Below, piece after piece: positions 42,636-53,257 of a DNA stretch of 64,000 nt. The DNA lies in contig VXNX01000009.1 in assembly GCA_009840385.1 (NCBI GenBank), forward strand, positions 62,001-126,000. The letters are read 5' to 3'. Position 1 is the stretch's first letter, and each line of letters opens with the position of its first letter. The stretch is from Candidatus Dadabacteria bacterium. GTDB lineage: Bacteria > Desulfobacterota_D > UBA1144 > Nemesobacterales > Nemesobacteraceae. Position numbers and translations under genes: made by a program. The notes below the pieces were generated by a model. It was not told the origin of the DNA, searched no databases, and saw only the letters and a list, made by a program, of their open reading frames with translations.

Positions 42636-43594
42636 TGGAGAAAAAACCCTTTTTTCAAGGTCTTGCCAAAAAGACAATAGCGGTGGCGCTGGCGGTAATC
42701 CTGTGGGCATTTACCAACTTCGAGCTCGACGTGGAAAGGGATCTCAGGGTTCCGCTGCACCTAAGCGGTCTGCCCGAGAGCCTTATTATTACAAACAAGC
42801 AACCCGATAGCGTTGACCTCTCCCTCAGGGGACCGAGAAACCTGCTGTCTTCCTTTGACTACTCGAACAAATCAATTCCCGTTGACCTGCAGAAAACAGA
42901 ACAGGGCGTTCTCAAAATAGACTTGAAGCGAGCGGCATCGCAGGTAGTTCCAAGAGGAATCGATATAGTCGCGGCGAGACCTACGAAACTTTCCCTCAAC
43001 ATAGACAGGCTAGTAACGAAGAAATTCAAGGTAAAACCCGTGCTGGGAGAACTGGATTCCGGTTACGAGATATCAAAAGACATAAAGGTCGTCCCGGAAT
43101 CCGTGGAGGTAAGAGGACCCGCTTCACAGCTTGCAACACTAGAGACCATAGAAACGGCGAAAATAAAGCTTGAAGGCGAAAAAGCCGAGTTCACGGCGCC
43201 GGCGCAGCTCCAGCTGCCCTCGCAATACATGGAAGTTCTCGAAGGCGATCATGTTAACGTAACGGTTCACATAAAAGAGATAATACTGACCAAAGAATTT
43301 CGAGATCTTGACATAGTCCCCCGTAATTTCGGGGAGCTCGAATACAGCACGAACTCAGAACTCAAGGCCACTTTGGTGTTCGACGGTCCGTACAAGACCA
43401 TAAATAATCTTACGAGCAATGAGATCAAAGTTTTCATAGACGGTGCAGAGATGGGAGAGAGCAGGCAGAAGAGGCTCAGGGTAAAAGTGCAATATCCAAG
43501 TTCAACGAACCTGCTGAAACTTAAGAGCCTCTCTCCGAGAACTATCAGGGTTAGGGTCAAAGCGCCCCCTGTCGAAGAATCCCCCAAGACGTAA
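42635..43594 (+). CDS. cdaR: YbbR-domain protein CdaR, regulator of the diadenylate cyclase
   Basis: A 319-residue protein with one N-terminal transmembrane helix (KKTIAVALAVILWAFTNF) and three to four YbbR repeats in the periplasm; the repeats are recognised by the alternating strand pattern around VDLSLRGPRNLL, VEVRGPASQLATLE and ATLVFDGPYKTIN. In characterised systems CdaR binds CdaA and modulates c-di-AMP output. It shares one base with the cdaA stop (TGATG). Confidence 0.9.
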   Translation: MEKKPFFQGLAKKTIAVALAVILWAFTNFELDVERDLRVPLHLSGLPESLIITNKQPDSVDLSLRGPRNLLSSFDYSNKSIPVDLQKTEQGVLKIDLKRAASQVVPRGIDIVAARPTKLSLNIDRLVTKKFKVKPVLGELDSGYEISKDIKVVPESVEVRGPASQLATLETIETAKIKLEGEKAEFTAPAQLQLPSQYMEVLEGDHVNVTVHIKEIILTKEFRDLDIVPRNFGELEYSTNSELKATLVFDGPYKTINNLTSNEIKVFIDGAEMGESRQKRLRVKVQYPSSTNLLKLKSLSPRTIRVRVKAPPVEESPKT

Positions 43595-43597
43595 ATC

Positions 43598-44977
43598 ATG
43601 AATTCTTTATCCGAATTTCCCGAGAGAAAGATTTTTGGAACCGATGGAATAAGAGGGGTTACCAACACCTATCCGATGACGCCCGAGATATCGCTTGCCC
43701 TCGGAAAGGCGCTCACAAAATATCTGTCCGAGAAAACGGGCGGCAACGTGAAAATACTAGTCGGCAAGGACACCCGCCTTTCAGGTTACGTATTTGAGCA
43801 GGCGATAGCTTCCGGCATAACCTCCATGGGAGCCGACGTGCTGCTCGTGGGCCCCCTGCCCACTCCGGCGATAGCCTTTCTCACCTCGAACATGAGAGCC
43901 ACGGCCGGCGTGGTCATATCCGCGTCCCACAATCCCTATACCGATAACGGAATAAAAATATTTGACTCCACGGGCTTTAAGCTCCCGGACGAAACGGAGA
44001 TGGAGATAGAAAACATGGTTCTTGGAGGAGAGCGGATAATCCCCCCTCCCCTAACCGGAAAGGCGAAAAGAATCGAGGACGCGGTCGGACGTTACATAGT
44101 GTTTCTCAAAAACACTTTTCCCAAGGATCTCACGCTTGACGGATTGAGAGTCGTGGTCGACTGCGCCAATGGAGCCGCGTACAAGGTCGCGCCCATAATT
44201 TTTCAGGAACTCGGGGCGCAGGTAATAACAATCGGCACGGAACCGGACGGCACAAACATAAACGTCGACTGCGGAAGCCTCAAACCGGAGATACTTTCTC
44301 AAGAAGTCGTGCGAAGCGGCTCAGACATAGGGATAGCCCTTGACGGAGACGCCGACAGGGTCGTTTTCTGCGATGAAAACGGAAACGAGGTTGACGGAGA
44401 CCACGTTCTCGCGATCTGCTCATCAGAAATGATGGAAGCAGGAATCCTGTCAACAGACACGGTGGTGGCTACGCAGATGAGCAACATGGCCCTTGAGAAT
44501 TACCTGAACAAAAAGGGACTTAAGCTTGAAAGAACCCGCGTGGGAGACAGATACGTGGTAGAAGCCATGAGAAAGCTGGGGGCAAATCTGGGGGGTGAGA
44601 AATCGGGTCACCTGCTCTTTCTGGACCACTCAACCACGGGAGACGGTCTGCTCGCCTCGCTTCAGATTCTTAGCATAATGAAGAAAAAGGGGAAACCGCT
44701 CTCTGAGCTTGCCGGGATAATAGACATGTTCCCGCAAATACTCAACAGCTTGGAGATCAGGGAGAAAAAACCGTTTGAAGAGATCCCCGGACTTGTTGAA
44801 CTCGTCAGGGAGTCGGAAGACATTCTCGGGGATAAAGGAAGAATCAACCTCAGGTATTCCGGAACTGAACTGCTCGCGCGCGTCATGGTGGAGGGAGAGA
44901 GCGAAACCCTGATAAACAGAATCGCCTCCCGCGTATCTTCCGTAATAAGTGAAAACATAGGAACGGGGAACCCGTAG
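43598..44977 (+). CDS. glmM: Phosphoglucosamine mutase
   Basis: A 459-residue alpha-D-phosphohexomutase converting glucosamine-6-phosphate to glucosamine-1-phosphate for UDP-GlcNAc. FGTDGIRGVTN, the phosphoserine loop ISASHNPYTDNG (Ser110), metal loop DGDADR and sugar loop GEKSGH are visible, and C-terminal RYSGTE binds phosphate. It lies in the cdaA-cdaR-glmM cluster; GlmM is known to bind and restrain CdaA in several bacteria. The pdxJ start follows the stop without a gap. Confidence 0.96.
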   Translation: MNSLSEFPERKIFGTDGIRGVTNTYPMTPEISLALGKALTKYLSEKTGGNVKILVGKDTRLSGYVFEQAIASGITSMGADVLLVGPLPTPAIAFLTSNMRATAGVVISASHNPYTDNGIKIFDSTGFKLPDETEMEIENMVLGGERIIPPPLTGKAKRIEDAVGRYIVFLKNTFPKDLTLDGLRVVVDCANGAAYKVAPIIFQELGAQVITIGTEPDGTNINVDCGSLKPEILSQEVVRSGSDIGIALDGDADRVVFCDENGNEVDGDHVLAICSSEMMEAGILSTDTVVATQMSNMALENYLNKKGLKLERTRVGDRYVVEAMRKLGANLGGEKSGHLLFLDHSTTGDGLLASLQILSIMKKKGKPLSELAGIIDMFPQILNSLEIREKKPFEEIPGLVELVRESEDILGDKGRINLRYSGTELLARVMVEGESETLINRIASRVSSVISENIGTGNP

Positions 44978-45691
44978 ATGAAGACCAAACTGAACGTAAA
45001 CATTGACCACGTAGCCACCCTTAGACAGGCGAGGATGGGAAGTGAGCCGGATCCCGTGGCTGCCGCCATGGCGGCCGAACTTGCCGGAGCGAGCGGAATA
45101 GTGGTTCACCTGCGGGAAGACCGCCGGCACATTCAGGAAAGAGACCTTTCTCTGCTGAGACAAACGGTGCAAACCAAGCTTAACATGGAAATGGCCGTCA
45201 CGGATGAAATGATCGACATTGCAAAAGAGACAGTCCCTGACGTCGTAACCCTAGTTCCCGAGAAAAGACAGGAAATAACAACTGAAGGAGGGCTTGACGT
45301 GCTCGGGGATACGCAGAGAATTGCCGCCGGTATCGAAAAGCTAAAAGACTCCGGACTGTTCGTAAGCGTATTCATAGATCCCGATCCCGACCAGATAGCG
45401 GCCTGCGCGCAGACGGACGCCGACATGGTCGAACTTCACACCGGAAGTTACGCAAACGCCCCTAACGAAACCGAAATGATGATGGAGCTTGATAAGATCA
45501 GGAAATCGACGGAGGATGCCCTCTCTCACCGGCTCAGGGTATCAGCCGGTCACGGACTCAACTACGTTAACGTGACGGCGGTTTCAAGAATCGACGGGGT
45601 TGAGGAACTTAACATCGGTCACAGCATAGTTTCACGGGCGGTTTTCTCGGGAATGGAAAAAGCCGTAAGAGATATGATTCAATTGTTATAG
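44978..45691 (+). CDS. pdxJ: Pyridoxine 5'-phosphate synthase
   Basis: A 237-residue TIM-barrel enzyme forming pyridoxine phosphate from 1-deoxyxylulose-5-phosphate and 3-hydroxy-1-aminoacetone phosphate. [44 protein letters not shown] and the GHGLNYVNV phosphate loop are diagnostic. Length is normal. It points to a DXP-dependent B6 pathway. Confidence 0.96.
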   Translation: MKTKLNVNIDHVATLRQARMGSEPDPVAAAMAAELAGASGIVVHLREDRRHIQERDLSLLRQTVQTKLNMEMAVTDEMIDIAKETVPDVVTLVPEKRQEITTEGGLDVLGDTQRIAAGIEKLKDSGLFVSVFIDPDPDQIAACAQTDADMVELHTGSYANAPNETEMMMELDKIRKSTEDALSHRLRVSAGHGLNYVNVTAVSRIDGVEELNIGHSIVSRAVFSGMEKAVRDMIQLL

Positions 45692-45725
45692 GATTCTTAC
45701 TATAACAGAGCACAGGTACGAAAAT

Positions 45726-46103
45726 ATGGTTTCAGGCATAGGAATTGACATGGTTCGCAACAGTCGCATAGAGAACCTTATTGATAAATGGGGAGAGAAA
45801 TTTCTTCGGAAAATCTTCACCGACGACGAACTTGCGCAGGGCGGCAACGGTAAAAACAGAAATATAAGCTACGCCGCCAACTACGCGGTTAAGGAGGCTT
45901 TTGTCAAGGCGCTTGGAACCGGGTTCAGACGGGGTATAAAGTTCCATAACATAACGGTCAAACGGAACGAACTTGGAAAACCCTTCATAGACCTTCGGGG
46001 AAGCACAAAAGAAATCGCCGAACAAAGGGGCCTAACCAAAATTCACACCACCATATCACACGACGGGGAATACTCCGTTGCCGTAGTTATACTTGAAGAC
46101 TGA
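45726..46103 (+). CDS. acpS: Holo-[acyl-carrier-protein] synthase
   Basis: A 125-residue enzyme moving 4'-phosphopantetheine from CoA to ACP. GIGIDMV with Asp8, the YAVKEAFVKALGTG helix with the magnesium-binding Glu, and C-terminal HTTISHDGEYSVAVVI match AcpS. It follows pdxJ by 34 bases, the common pdxJ-acpS order. Confidence 0.95.
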   Translation: MVSGIGIDMVRNSRIENLIDKWGEKFLRKIFTDDELAQGGNGKNRNISYAANYAVKEAFVKALGTGFRRGIKFHNITVKRNELGKPFIDLRGSTKEIAEQRGLTKIHTTISHDGEYSVAVVILED

Positions 46104-46147
46104 TTCCTTCAATTCAAGTTTCCGGCCTGCCTGTTGGGGAAGCCAAA

Positions 46148-47422
46148 ATGTTTGAAAATCTGAATAAACTCCGCCTCAAAGGGGTGGACAGCGTAAAACC
46201 GGGACTCAAAAGGATCACCTCGGTTCTGGAAGAACTGGGATCCCCCCACAGAAAAAAAGATTACGTCACCGTTGCCGGAACCAATGGCAAGGGCTCCGTG
46301 GCGGCCTGTATCGCGGCAATATTAGAAGCAACCGGTTACCGAGTCGGCCTGTTTACCTCCCCTCACCTGATCAACGTCACTGAAAGGATAGAGGTGAACG
46401 GAGAGGAAGTCTCCAAGGAGGAACTTGAAAAGACCCTCGGCACAGTTTTTACCGCTTGCGCGAAACTCCAAGTGCAGCTCAGTTACTTCGAGTTGCTCAC
46501 CGTGGCCGCATTTCTCTATTTCAACCGTAAATCAATAGATATAGGCGTGCTTGAAGTGGGAATGGGCGGGAGATGGGACTCGACAAACGTATGCGACCAT
46601 CTGGCAAGCGTTATAACGAACGTGTCTTTTGACCATACCGAATACCTGGGAAACACATTGAGGGAAATTGCCACGGAGAAAGCCGGAATAATTAAGAAAA
46701 ACGGGCTTGTGGTAACCGGATGCACGGGCGAGGCCCTCTCCGTAGTCGAGCAGAGGTCCCGGGAAAACTCGGCGAGATGTCACAGAATCGGAGCGGAGTT
46801 CAATTACAGCGCAAAAGAGGACCTAAGCTTTGATTACATGGGATCGGAATGGAACCTCCCGGGGCTTAAAACCGCCCTTTCAGGCACGTACCAGATTGAA
46901 AACGCGGCAATATCAGTAGCAACGACCGAACTGCTGACAATGCACACCCGCTACAAAACAGATCCGGAAAAAGTAAGGAAGGCCCTCGCGGAAATCAGCT
47001 TAAGGGGGCGAATGGAATATTTGGACAGGGAAGTTCCCGTTATAATCGACGGCGCTCACAACGTCGCCGCGGGTGAGAATCTCGTCAAGTCACTTGAGGC
47101 TTGTCACCCTGGAACAAGATTCAACTTCCTGATAACGATGCTTGAGAACAAAGACATCGGAGGTTTCACCGAAACACTTTCTCGCATTTCAGGAAAACTG
47201 ATCATAACGGAACTTGCCGGGGAAAGAAGGTACCTGGGAACGGAAAAGATCCTGGCGCTTACCCAGGGACGGTTCGACTCGGTCGAAACGGTAAAAGATC
47301 CATGGGAAGCATATGAAAAACTTCTCGGTTACGGAGAAGCGGCCTGCGTTTGTGGCTCCTTCTACCTCATAGGTTATCTTAAAGAGACAATTGAAAATGA
47401 AAAAGCTCTCAATAGTAAGTAA
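46148..47422 (+). CDS. folC: Folylpolyglutamate synthase / dihydrofolate synthase
   Basis: A 424-residue Mur-ligase-type enzyme adding glutamate to dihydropteroate and folates. P-loop TVAGTNGKGSVAA, the TSPHL motif, GVLEVGMGGRWDSTNV, FDHTEYLGNTL and the C-terminal IDGAHN are visible. With folP in the same run, two folate steps are encoded together. It overlaps the next gene by 26 bases. Confidence 0.94.
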   Translation: MFENLNKLRLKGVDSVKPGLKRITSVLEELGSPHRKKDYVTVAGTNGKGSVAACIAAILEATGYRVGLFTSPHLINVTERIEVNGEEVSKEELEKTLGTVFTACAKLQVQLSYFELLTVAAFLYFNRKSIDIGVLEVGMGGRWDSTNVCDHLASVITNVSFDHTEYLGNTLREIATEKAGIIKKNGLVVTGCTGEALSVVEQRSRENSARCHRIGAEFNYSAKEDLSFDYMGSEWNLPGLKTALSGTYQIENAAISVATTELLTMHTRYKTDPEKVRKALAEISLRGRMEYLDREVPVIIDGAHNVAAGENLVKSLEACHPGTRFNFLITMLENKDIGGFTETLSRISGKLIITELAGERRYLGTEKILALTQGRFDSVETVKDPWEAYEKLLGYGEAACVCGSFYLIGYLKETIENEKALNSK

Positions 47423-48431
47423 CGACCTTTTCCTGGCTCACCAGAACCCTCCCGGACACCCGGAGTGTCCGGAAAGGCTTCTGAGCATCCTGGGGGCGCT
47501 TGAGAGTTCGGGTCTTCTCGCGAAAACGGTCCCCATGGAGACAAGACCCGCAACAGAGGAAGAAATCACCCTCACTCACAGCAAGCCCTATTTCGACATG
47601 GTTAAAGGCACTTCTGGAAAGGAATTCTCGCAACTGGATCCCGACACGTCGACGTGCGAGGTCTCGTTTGACGCGGCGCTCGCCGGCAGCGGGGGACTTA
47701 TATGCTCGGTAAACGATATTCTCTCGGAGAAAATCGACACGGCCTTCGTACTTGCCCGACCTCCCGGACATCACGCGGAACACGACAGGGCGATGGGGTT
47801 CTGCCTGTTTAATCACGTTGCGGTCGCTGCGGCCCACCTGCTGGCCAACTGCGGTCTTGAAAGAGTCCTGATCATAGACTGGGACGTGCACCACGGAAAC
47901 GGAACACAGCACATCTTCTACGAATCGGACAAAGTGCTCTTTTTTTCAGTGCACCAGTTCCCGTTTTACCCCGGCACCGGAAGCCTTAAGGAACTTGGAT
48001 ATAAGGGCGGGCTCGGATACACGCTTAACGTCCCCTGCCCCGCGATGCTTGGCGATGAAGACTACCTTAGAATATTTACGGAGATACTCGCGCCCGTGGC
48101 GGAGCAGTACGCCCCGGAATTCATTCTCATCTCTGCGGGCTTTGACGCCTATCAGGTCGACCCGCTGGGAGGAATGCTGCTTACCTCCGAGGGGTTCGCC
48201 AGACTTACAAGGTTCGTTATGCAACTTGCTGAAGAACACTGCCACGGAAATATCGCCTTTTTGCTCGAAGGTGGCTACAACACGGCGGAAATGGGACTGA
48301 TCATGCGGTCTGTCATCGAGGAGATACTCGATCTTAAGGTGTCAGATACGGGTTTTGACCCTAAGCGGACGACCTGTGAACATACCGTCTCCGAGATCAG
48401 AAGAATTTATTCGAAATACTGGAATTTCTAG
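47397..48431 (+). CDS. Histone-deacetylase-family (class II/AcuC-like) amidohydrolase
   Basis: A 344-residue arginase-fold deacetylase. ARPPGHHAEHDRAMGFC with the tandem histidines, DWDVHHGNGTQ with zinc ligands, GFDAYQVDPLGG and EGGYN near the C-terminus are all present, so catalysis is expected. Bacterial members deacetylate acetyl-lysine (AcuC) or acetylpolyamines. ATG 47397 is preferred over the TTG two codons before. It overlaps folC and ends the co-directional run that began with ftsH. Confidence 0.9.
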   Translation: MKKLSIVSNDLFLAHQNPPGHPECPERLLSILGALESSGLLAKTVPMETRPATEEEITLTHSKPYFDMVKGTSGKEFSQLDPDTSTCEVSFDAALAGSGGLICSVNDILSEKIDTAFVLARPPGHHAEHDRAMGFCLFNHVAVAAAHLLANCGLERVLIIDWDVHHGNGTQHIFYESDKVLFFSVHQFPFYPGTGSLKELGYKGGLGYTLNVPCPAMLGDEDYLRIFTEILAPVAEQYAPEFILISAGFDAYQVDPLGGMLLTSEGFARLTRFVMQLAEEHCHGNIAFLLEGGYNTAEMGLIMRSVIEEILDLKVSDTGFDPKRTTCEHTVSEIRRIYSKYWNF

Positions 48432-48469
48432 AAGAATTAGCAGAGCCTGGTGATATTTCAGGCAGAGAT

Positions 48470-49279
48470 TCAGCTTTTTCTGTAGTCGCTTCCCTCGATG
48501 AAAAGCGGGGTGCACATCTCATAAAGCCTGGAAGCTATTCTCTCCCCCACCCTGTCCTCAAGTATTTCCGTTTTATTCCTGGATTTTTTGGGCAGAGACT
48601 CCCTAGCCACGTAATTGGTTGTAACAAGGGTTTTCTTTGAGGAGTTATAGCGCTTGGAGATGAGCTGATCGAGGATGTTCTGCTCCCATTCGGAACTTCT
48701 GCCTTTTCCCATCTCATCTATCACCAGGATCTCAGCGTCTATAAGCGGTCCTATTATCTCGTTTTCGGGAATTCCCTCGGAATAGGCCTTCCGCAGATCT
48801 CCAAGCAGAAAGAAAAAATCGGTAAACACGCATTCAACGGCCTTCTGAAGCGTAAGCTCCGCTATAACCCCTACGGCAAGGCGCGTCTTGGCGAGACCGG
48901 GTCCCCCCATGAGCAGAAAGCCTTTTTCCTCCGGGTATTTATCGACAAACGACTTCACGTAGGTCATCGCTTCATACTGGCTCGGGTCGCGAGGGTCTAT
49001 ATCGTCTGACTGCAGGACGCCTGCGTACTTTGATGGAATTTTCGCGTTGTTGTACCTTCTGATCTTAAGCCTTACCATCCCGCAGAGTCCGCAGCGCTCA
49101 AGATATCTGTAACCCCTTTCGTTCTCCAAAAACACCGTTCCCGACCCCCCGCAACTACTACATTCGGAAACGCAGTCACAAATCTGCGCACGGGCATACT
49201 GACCGTTCTCAGAGGAAATCATGTATCCCCTGCCGGAGCATCCTCGGCAACCGGTAGCTATATGTTTTCTGGTGGCCAT
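48470..49279 (-). CDS. DnaC/IstB-like AAA+ ATPase with N-terminal zinc-finger region (helicase loader?)
   Basis: A 269-residue protein. Residues 1-70 carry CxxC-type pairs resembling the DnaJ zinc domain (CRGCSGRG, CDC, CSSCGGSG, CGLCG). The AAA+ part has GFLLMGGPGLAKTRLA (Walker A, 125-132, Ala in place of the last Gly), LVIDEMGKG (Walker B), TTNY (sensor 1) and RIASRLYEM (arginine-finger region). Such proteins load replicative helicase DnaB; IstB of insertion elements is similar, but no transposase is nearby. A hypothetical gene ends 1 base upstream of its start, and the two look like a functional pair. Confidence 0.82.
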   Translation of the reverse strand: MATRKHIATGCRGCSGRGYMISSENGQYARAQICDCVSECSSCGGSGTVFLENERGYRYLERCGLCGMVRLKIRRYNNAKIPSKYAGVLQSDDIDPRDPSQYEAMTYVKSFVDKYPEEKGFLLMGGPGLAKTRLAVGVIAELTLQKAVECVFTDFFFLLGDLRKAYSEGIPENEIIGPLIDAEILVIDEMGKGRSSEWEQNILDQLISKRYNSSKKTLVTTNYVARESLPKKSRNKTEILEDRVGERIASRLYEMCTPLFIEGSDYRKS

Positions 49280-49280
49280 A

Positions 49281-49937
49281 TCACTTCATAGTGAAGACAT
49301 TATTTATACCAAGGGTTTCACATACAATCTCATCTCTAAAGGCATTGAGGGTTCTTCCCTTCGCATCCTCGTCGTAGAGCTTTGCCTCGCTGGGAAGTCT
49401 GTTTCGTGCGGCGGCCGTTATCTGTTTCTGTCTCTCGACGGAAAGACCTCGGAAAACATCTTCAACGAAGTCCCGCCACAAAGAGTCGAACTCTTTGTAT
49501 ACGTTGGTGGAATCCAGACTGTCCGTCTCGCGAACTTTTCGTCTGAGTTCCTCGTATTTCCCCCTTATATCCTCTCTTTTTTCCTCGATTATGATCTTAT
49601 CGAGCTTCTTCAGGATATTTTCTATTATACTGCTTTTGGCAAAAGCGGCGCTTCGCGGTTCCACTTGCCTTGATTCCGGTTCTGCCAACTGGATCTTAAG
49701 ATACTCTTCAATCTCCTGTCTTATATTGAAAAGCCCTCTTGGATCCCGGGCCCCTCTCTGCCTTTTTTTCTCGAAACCGTAGGCTATGGCCTTAATCACC
49801 ATCTCCTTTGAAACGGATCTTTCACCAAGCTCCCTTATAAAGCCGTAATCCCTGGCCGAGAGCATAAGGCCCTTTCCAGCAAGCCCGAGAAAATACCGCT
49901 CTATGTCTGCTATGTAGTTTCTCTCTTCGGACTTCAT
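49281..49937 (-). CDS. Hypothetical protein paired with the helicase-loader-like ATPase
   Basis: A 218-residue soluble helical protein from ATG 49937, which follows GGGGGAAG; a codon 6 positions earlier is also in frame. The N-terminal part (IADIERYFLGLAGKGLMLSARDYGFIRELGERSV then AIAYGFEKK) resembles a small DNA-binding or initiator helical domain, and the middle is charged and probably coiled-coil (IIENILKKLDKIIIEEKRE). I do not recognise the family. Its stop is 1 base before the ATPase start, so the two are coupled; a role in replication initiation is inferred only from this. Confidence 0.6.
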   Translation of the reverse strand: MKSEERNYIADIERYFLGLAGKGLMLSARDYGFIRELGERSVSKEMVIKAIAYGFEKKRQRGARDPRGLFNIRQEIEEYLKIQLAEPESRQVEPRSAAFAKSSIIENILKKLDKIIIEEKREDIRGKYEELRRKVRETDSLDSTNVYKEFDSLWRDFVEDVFRGLSVERQKQITAAARNRLPSEAKLYDEDAKGRTLNAFRDEIVCETLGINNVFTMK

Positions 49938-49974
49938 CTTCCCCCGGAAAAACACGCAGCCCCAACGTCTCCCA

Positions 49975-50649
49975 CTACCCCATAATCTCGCGCATGGCCG
50001 ACATCGTATCGGCGTAGTTCTCTGTCTTGTATATGCCCGAGCCCGTCACCACTATGTCCGCTCCGGCCTCGACCACTTCCCCTATATTCTCGAGATTTAT
50101 CCCGCCGTCAGCTTCGATAAGCGGTTTCTTTCCATCCATTCCGTCAAGAAGAGACCTGAGATCCCTTATTTTCGACAGCATCTCGGGAATAAACTTCTGA
50201 CCCCCGAACCCTGGCTCCACGGTCATTATCACTATCACGTCTATAAGCTCCATCAGCTTCTCCTCTATCACGCCGATGGGAGTCGCAGGGTTAAGAGCCA
50301 CCCCCGTCATAACCCCTCTCCACCTGATGGATGAGAGCGCGCTGTAAAGAAGGTTGCAGGCCTCCATCTGGACGGTGACGATCTTCACGTAAGGAGCCCC
50401 GGCATCTATGAATTTCTCCGTGAATTTCTCGGGACTATCAATCATCAGATGTATATCCATCTGGGGCGGTGACTCCATCCGGGCAATCGCCTCCACTACG
50501 GGTATTCCTATGCTTATGTTCGGAACGAAATGCCCGTCCATAACGTCCACGTGTATGAGGTCGGCGCCCGCCTCGCAGACGGCATTTACCTCGTCTTCGA
50601 GGCGAAGGTAGTCGCACGACAGTATTGAAGGAGCCAAGAGTTTTTTCAT
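49975..50649 (-). CDS. rpe: Ribulose-phosphate 3-epimerase
   Basis: A 224-residue TIM-barrel enzyme interconverting ribulose-5-P and xylulose-5-P. LAPSILSCDYLRLEDE, the metal-binding HVDVMDGHFVPN, DIHLMID, TVEPGFGGQ and EADGGI are the family motifs. It lies upstream of the unknown gene/ATPase pair on the same strand, with a 37-base gap. Confidence 0.96.
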   Translation of the reverse strand: MKKLLAPSILSCDYLRLEDEVNAVCEAGADLIHVDVMDGHFVPNISIGIPVVEAIARMESPPQMDIHLMIDSPEKFTEKFIDAGAPYVKIVTVQMEACNLLYSALSSIRWRGVMTGVALNPATPIGVIEEKLMELIDVIVIMTVEPGFGGQKFIPEMLSKIRDLRSLLDGMDGKKPLIEADGGINLENIGEVVEAGADIVVTGSGIYKTENYADTMSAMREIMG

Positions 50650-50730
50650 TTAATTTTCTCCGCAGAGTTCAAGTGGGATTCCCTTGTATTTTACCCGATA
50701 GTAAACCCGCAGCCACAAGGCGACAGATTG

Positions 50731-50758
50731 TTGACAGAAAAACCAGAATAATTATATT
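50731..50758 (+). promoter_or_regulatory. Likely promoter for metK
   Basis: TTGACA (50731-50736), a 16-base spacer and TATATT (50753-50758). Only 23 bases separate it from the start codon, so there is no room for a SAM riboswitch. Confidence 0.65.
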
Positions 50759-50781
50759 ACTTGGACTTTTGAGGTCACTTA

Positions 50782-51975
50782 ATGCCCCCTAAAAACTTCA
50801 TATTCACCTCAGAATCCGTAACGGAAGGCCATCCGGACAAGATTGCGGATCAGATATCAGACGCCATACTCGACGCCATGATCGAGCAGGACCCTGATAG
50901 CAGGGTCGCATGCGAAACACTGATCACAACCGGCCTCGTGGTGATCTCCGCCGAGATAACGACAAAAAGCCAGGTCGACGTACGGCAGGTTGCAAGAGAC
51001 ACGATAAGGGAGATCGGCTATACCGACAGCACGATGGGATTTGACGCGGACACCTGCTCTGTTGTCCTGACGATCGACAGGCAGTCCCCTGACATAGCGC
51101 GTGGAGTCAACAAAAAAGGGAGCAAGGGCAAGCAAGGGGCTGGTGACCAAGGACTCATGTTCGGCTACGCGTGCGATGAGACCGAAGAGTTCATGCCCTC
51201 CCCCATACTCTATGCCCATAAGCTGGCCAAGCGCCTTTCCGAGGTAAGAAAAAAGGGGGTTCTGCCGTTTTTAAGGCCGGACGGAAAAAGCCAGGTCACC
51301 TTCAGGTATGAAAACGGGGAGCCGGTGGGAGTGGACGCGGTAGTCATATCATCCCAGCACTCAAAGGACGTCTCGTATGCGGACCTTAAAAATGGAATCA
51401 GGCAAGAAGTAATAAATCACTGCATGAAGGACCTAATTTCGAAAGATACGAAAATTCACATAAACCCCACGGGGAAATTTGTAACCGGGGGTCCCGTGGC
51501 GGACACCGGCCTCACGGGAAGAAAGATCATAGTCGACACCTACGGCGGATGGTCAAGACACGGCGGCGGGGCGTTTTCTGGAAAGGATCCCTCCAAGGTC
51601 GACAGAAGCGCGGCCTATATGGCAAGGTACGTGGCGAAAAACATAGTCGCGGCCGGCGCGGCCTCGCGCTGCGAAGTGCAGCTCGCCTACGCCATAGGAG
51701 TCGCGGACCCGGTTTCGGTAATGATAGACACCTTTGGAACGGCCGTCGTGGCGGAAGAGAAGATCTCAGGTGCAGTAAAGGAGATTTTTGACGATCTTAC
51801 TCCGGAGGGAATAATCTCGCAACTCAGACTCAAAAGACCTATTTACAAAAAGACCGCTTCTTACGGACATTTCGGGAGAAAGGAAAAAACTTTCTCGTGG
51901 GAGAAGACAGACAGAGCAGCCAAACTTAGAAAGGCACTGGGCCTGAGCAAGAAACATCCGCGCCGCGGACGGTGA
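50782..51975 (+). CDS. metK: S-adenosylmethionine synthetase
   Basis: A 397-residue enzyme making SAM from methionine and [57 protein letters not shown] and the metal-binding Asp/Lys residues of [11 protein letters not shown] are present. ATG 50782 follows GAGG. It precedes ahcY, forming the methylation-cycle pair. Confidence 0.97.
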   Translation: MPPKNFIFTSESVTEGHPDKIADQISDAILDAMIEQDPDSRVACETLITTGLVVISAEITTKSQVDVRQVARDTIREIGYTDSTMGFDADTCSVVLTIDRQSPDIARGVNKKGSKGKQGAGDQGLMFGYACDETEEFMPSPILYAHKLAKRLSEVRKKGVLPFLRPDGKSQVTFRYENGEPVGVDAVVISSQHSKDVSYADLKNGIRQEVINHCMKDLISKDTKIHINPTGKFVTGGPVADTGLTGRKIIVDTYGGWSRHGGGAFSGKDPSKVDRSAAYMARYVAKNIVAAGAASRCEVQLAYAIGVADPVSVMIDTFGTAVVAEEKISGAVKEIFDDLTPEGIISQLRLKRPIYKKTASYGHFGRKEKTFSWEKTDRAAKLRKALGLSKKHPRRGR

Positions 51976-51994
51976 AAAAGCAACGGAGGAATAA

Positions 51995-53251
<1,257 letters not shown>

Positions 53252-53257
53252 GATTAA

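Noticed and set aside
48470-49279. IstB transposition ATPase
   Set aside because: No IstA transposase or inverted repeats nearby; the zinc region and partner gene fit a helicase loader better.
50650-50781. Possible SAM riboswitch upstream of metK
   Set aside because: Only 23 bases lie between the promoter -10 box and the start codon, too short for any known SAM riboswitch.
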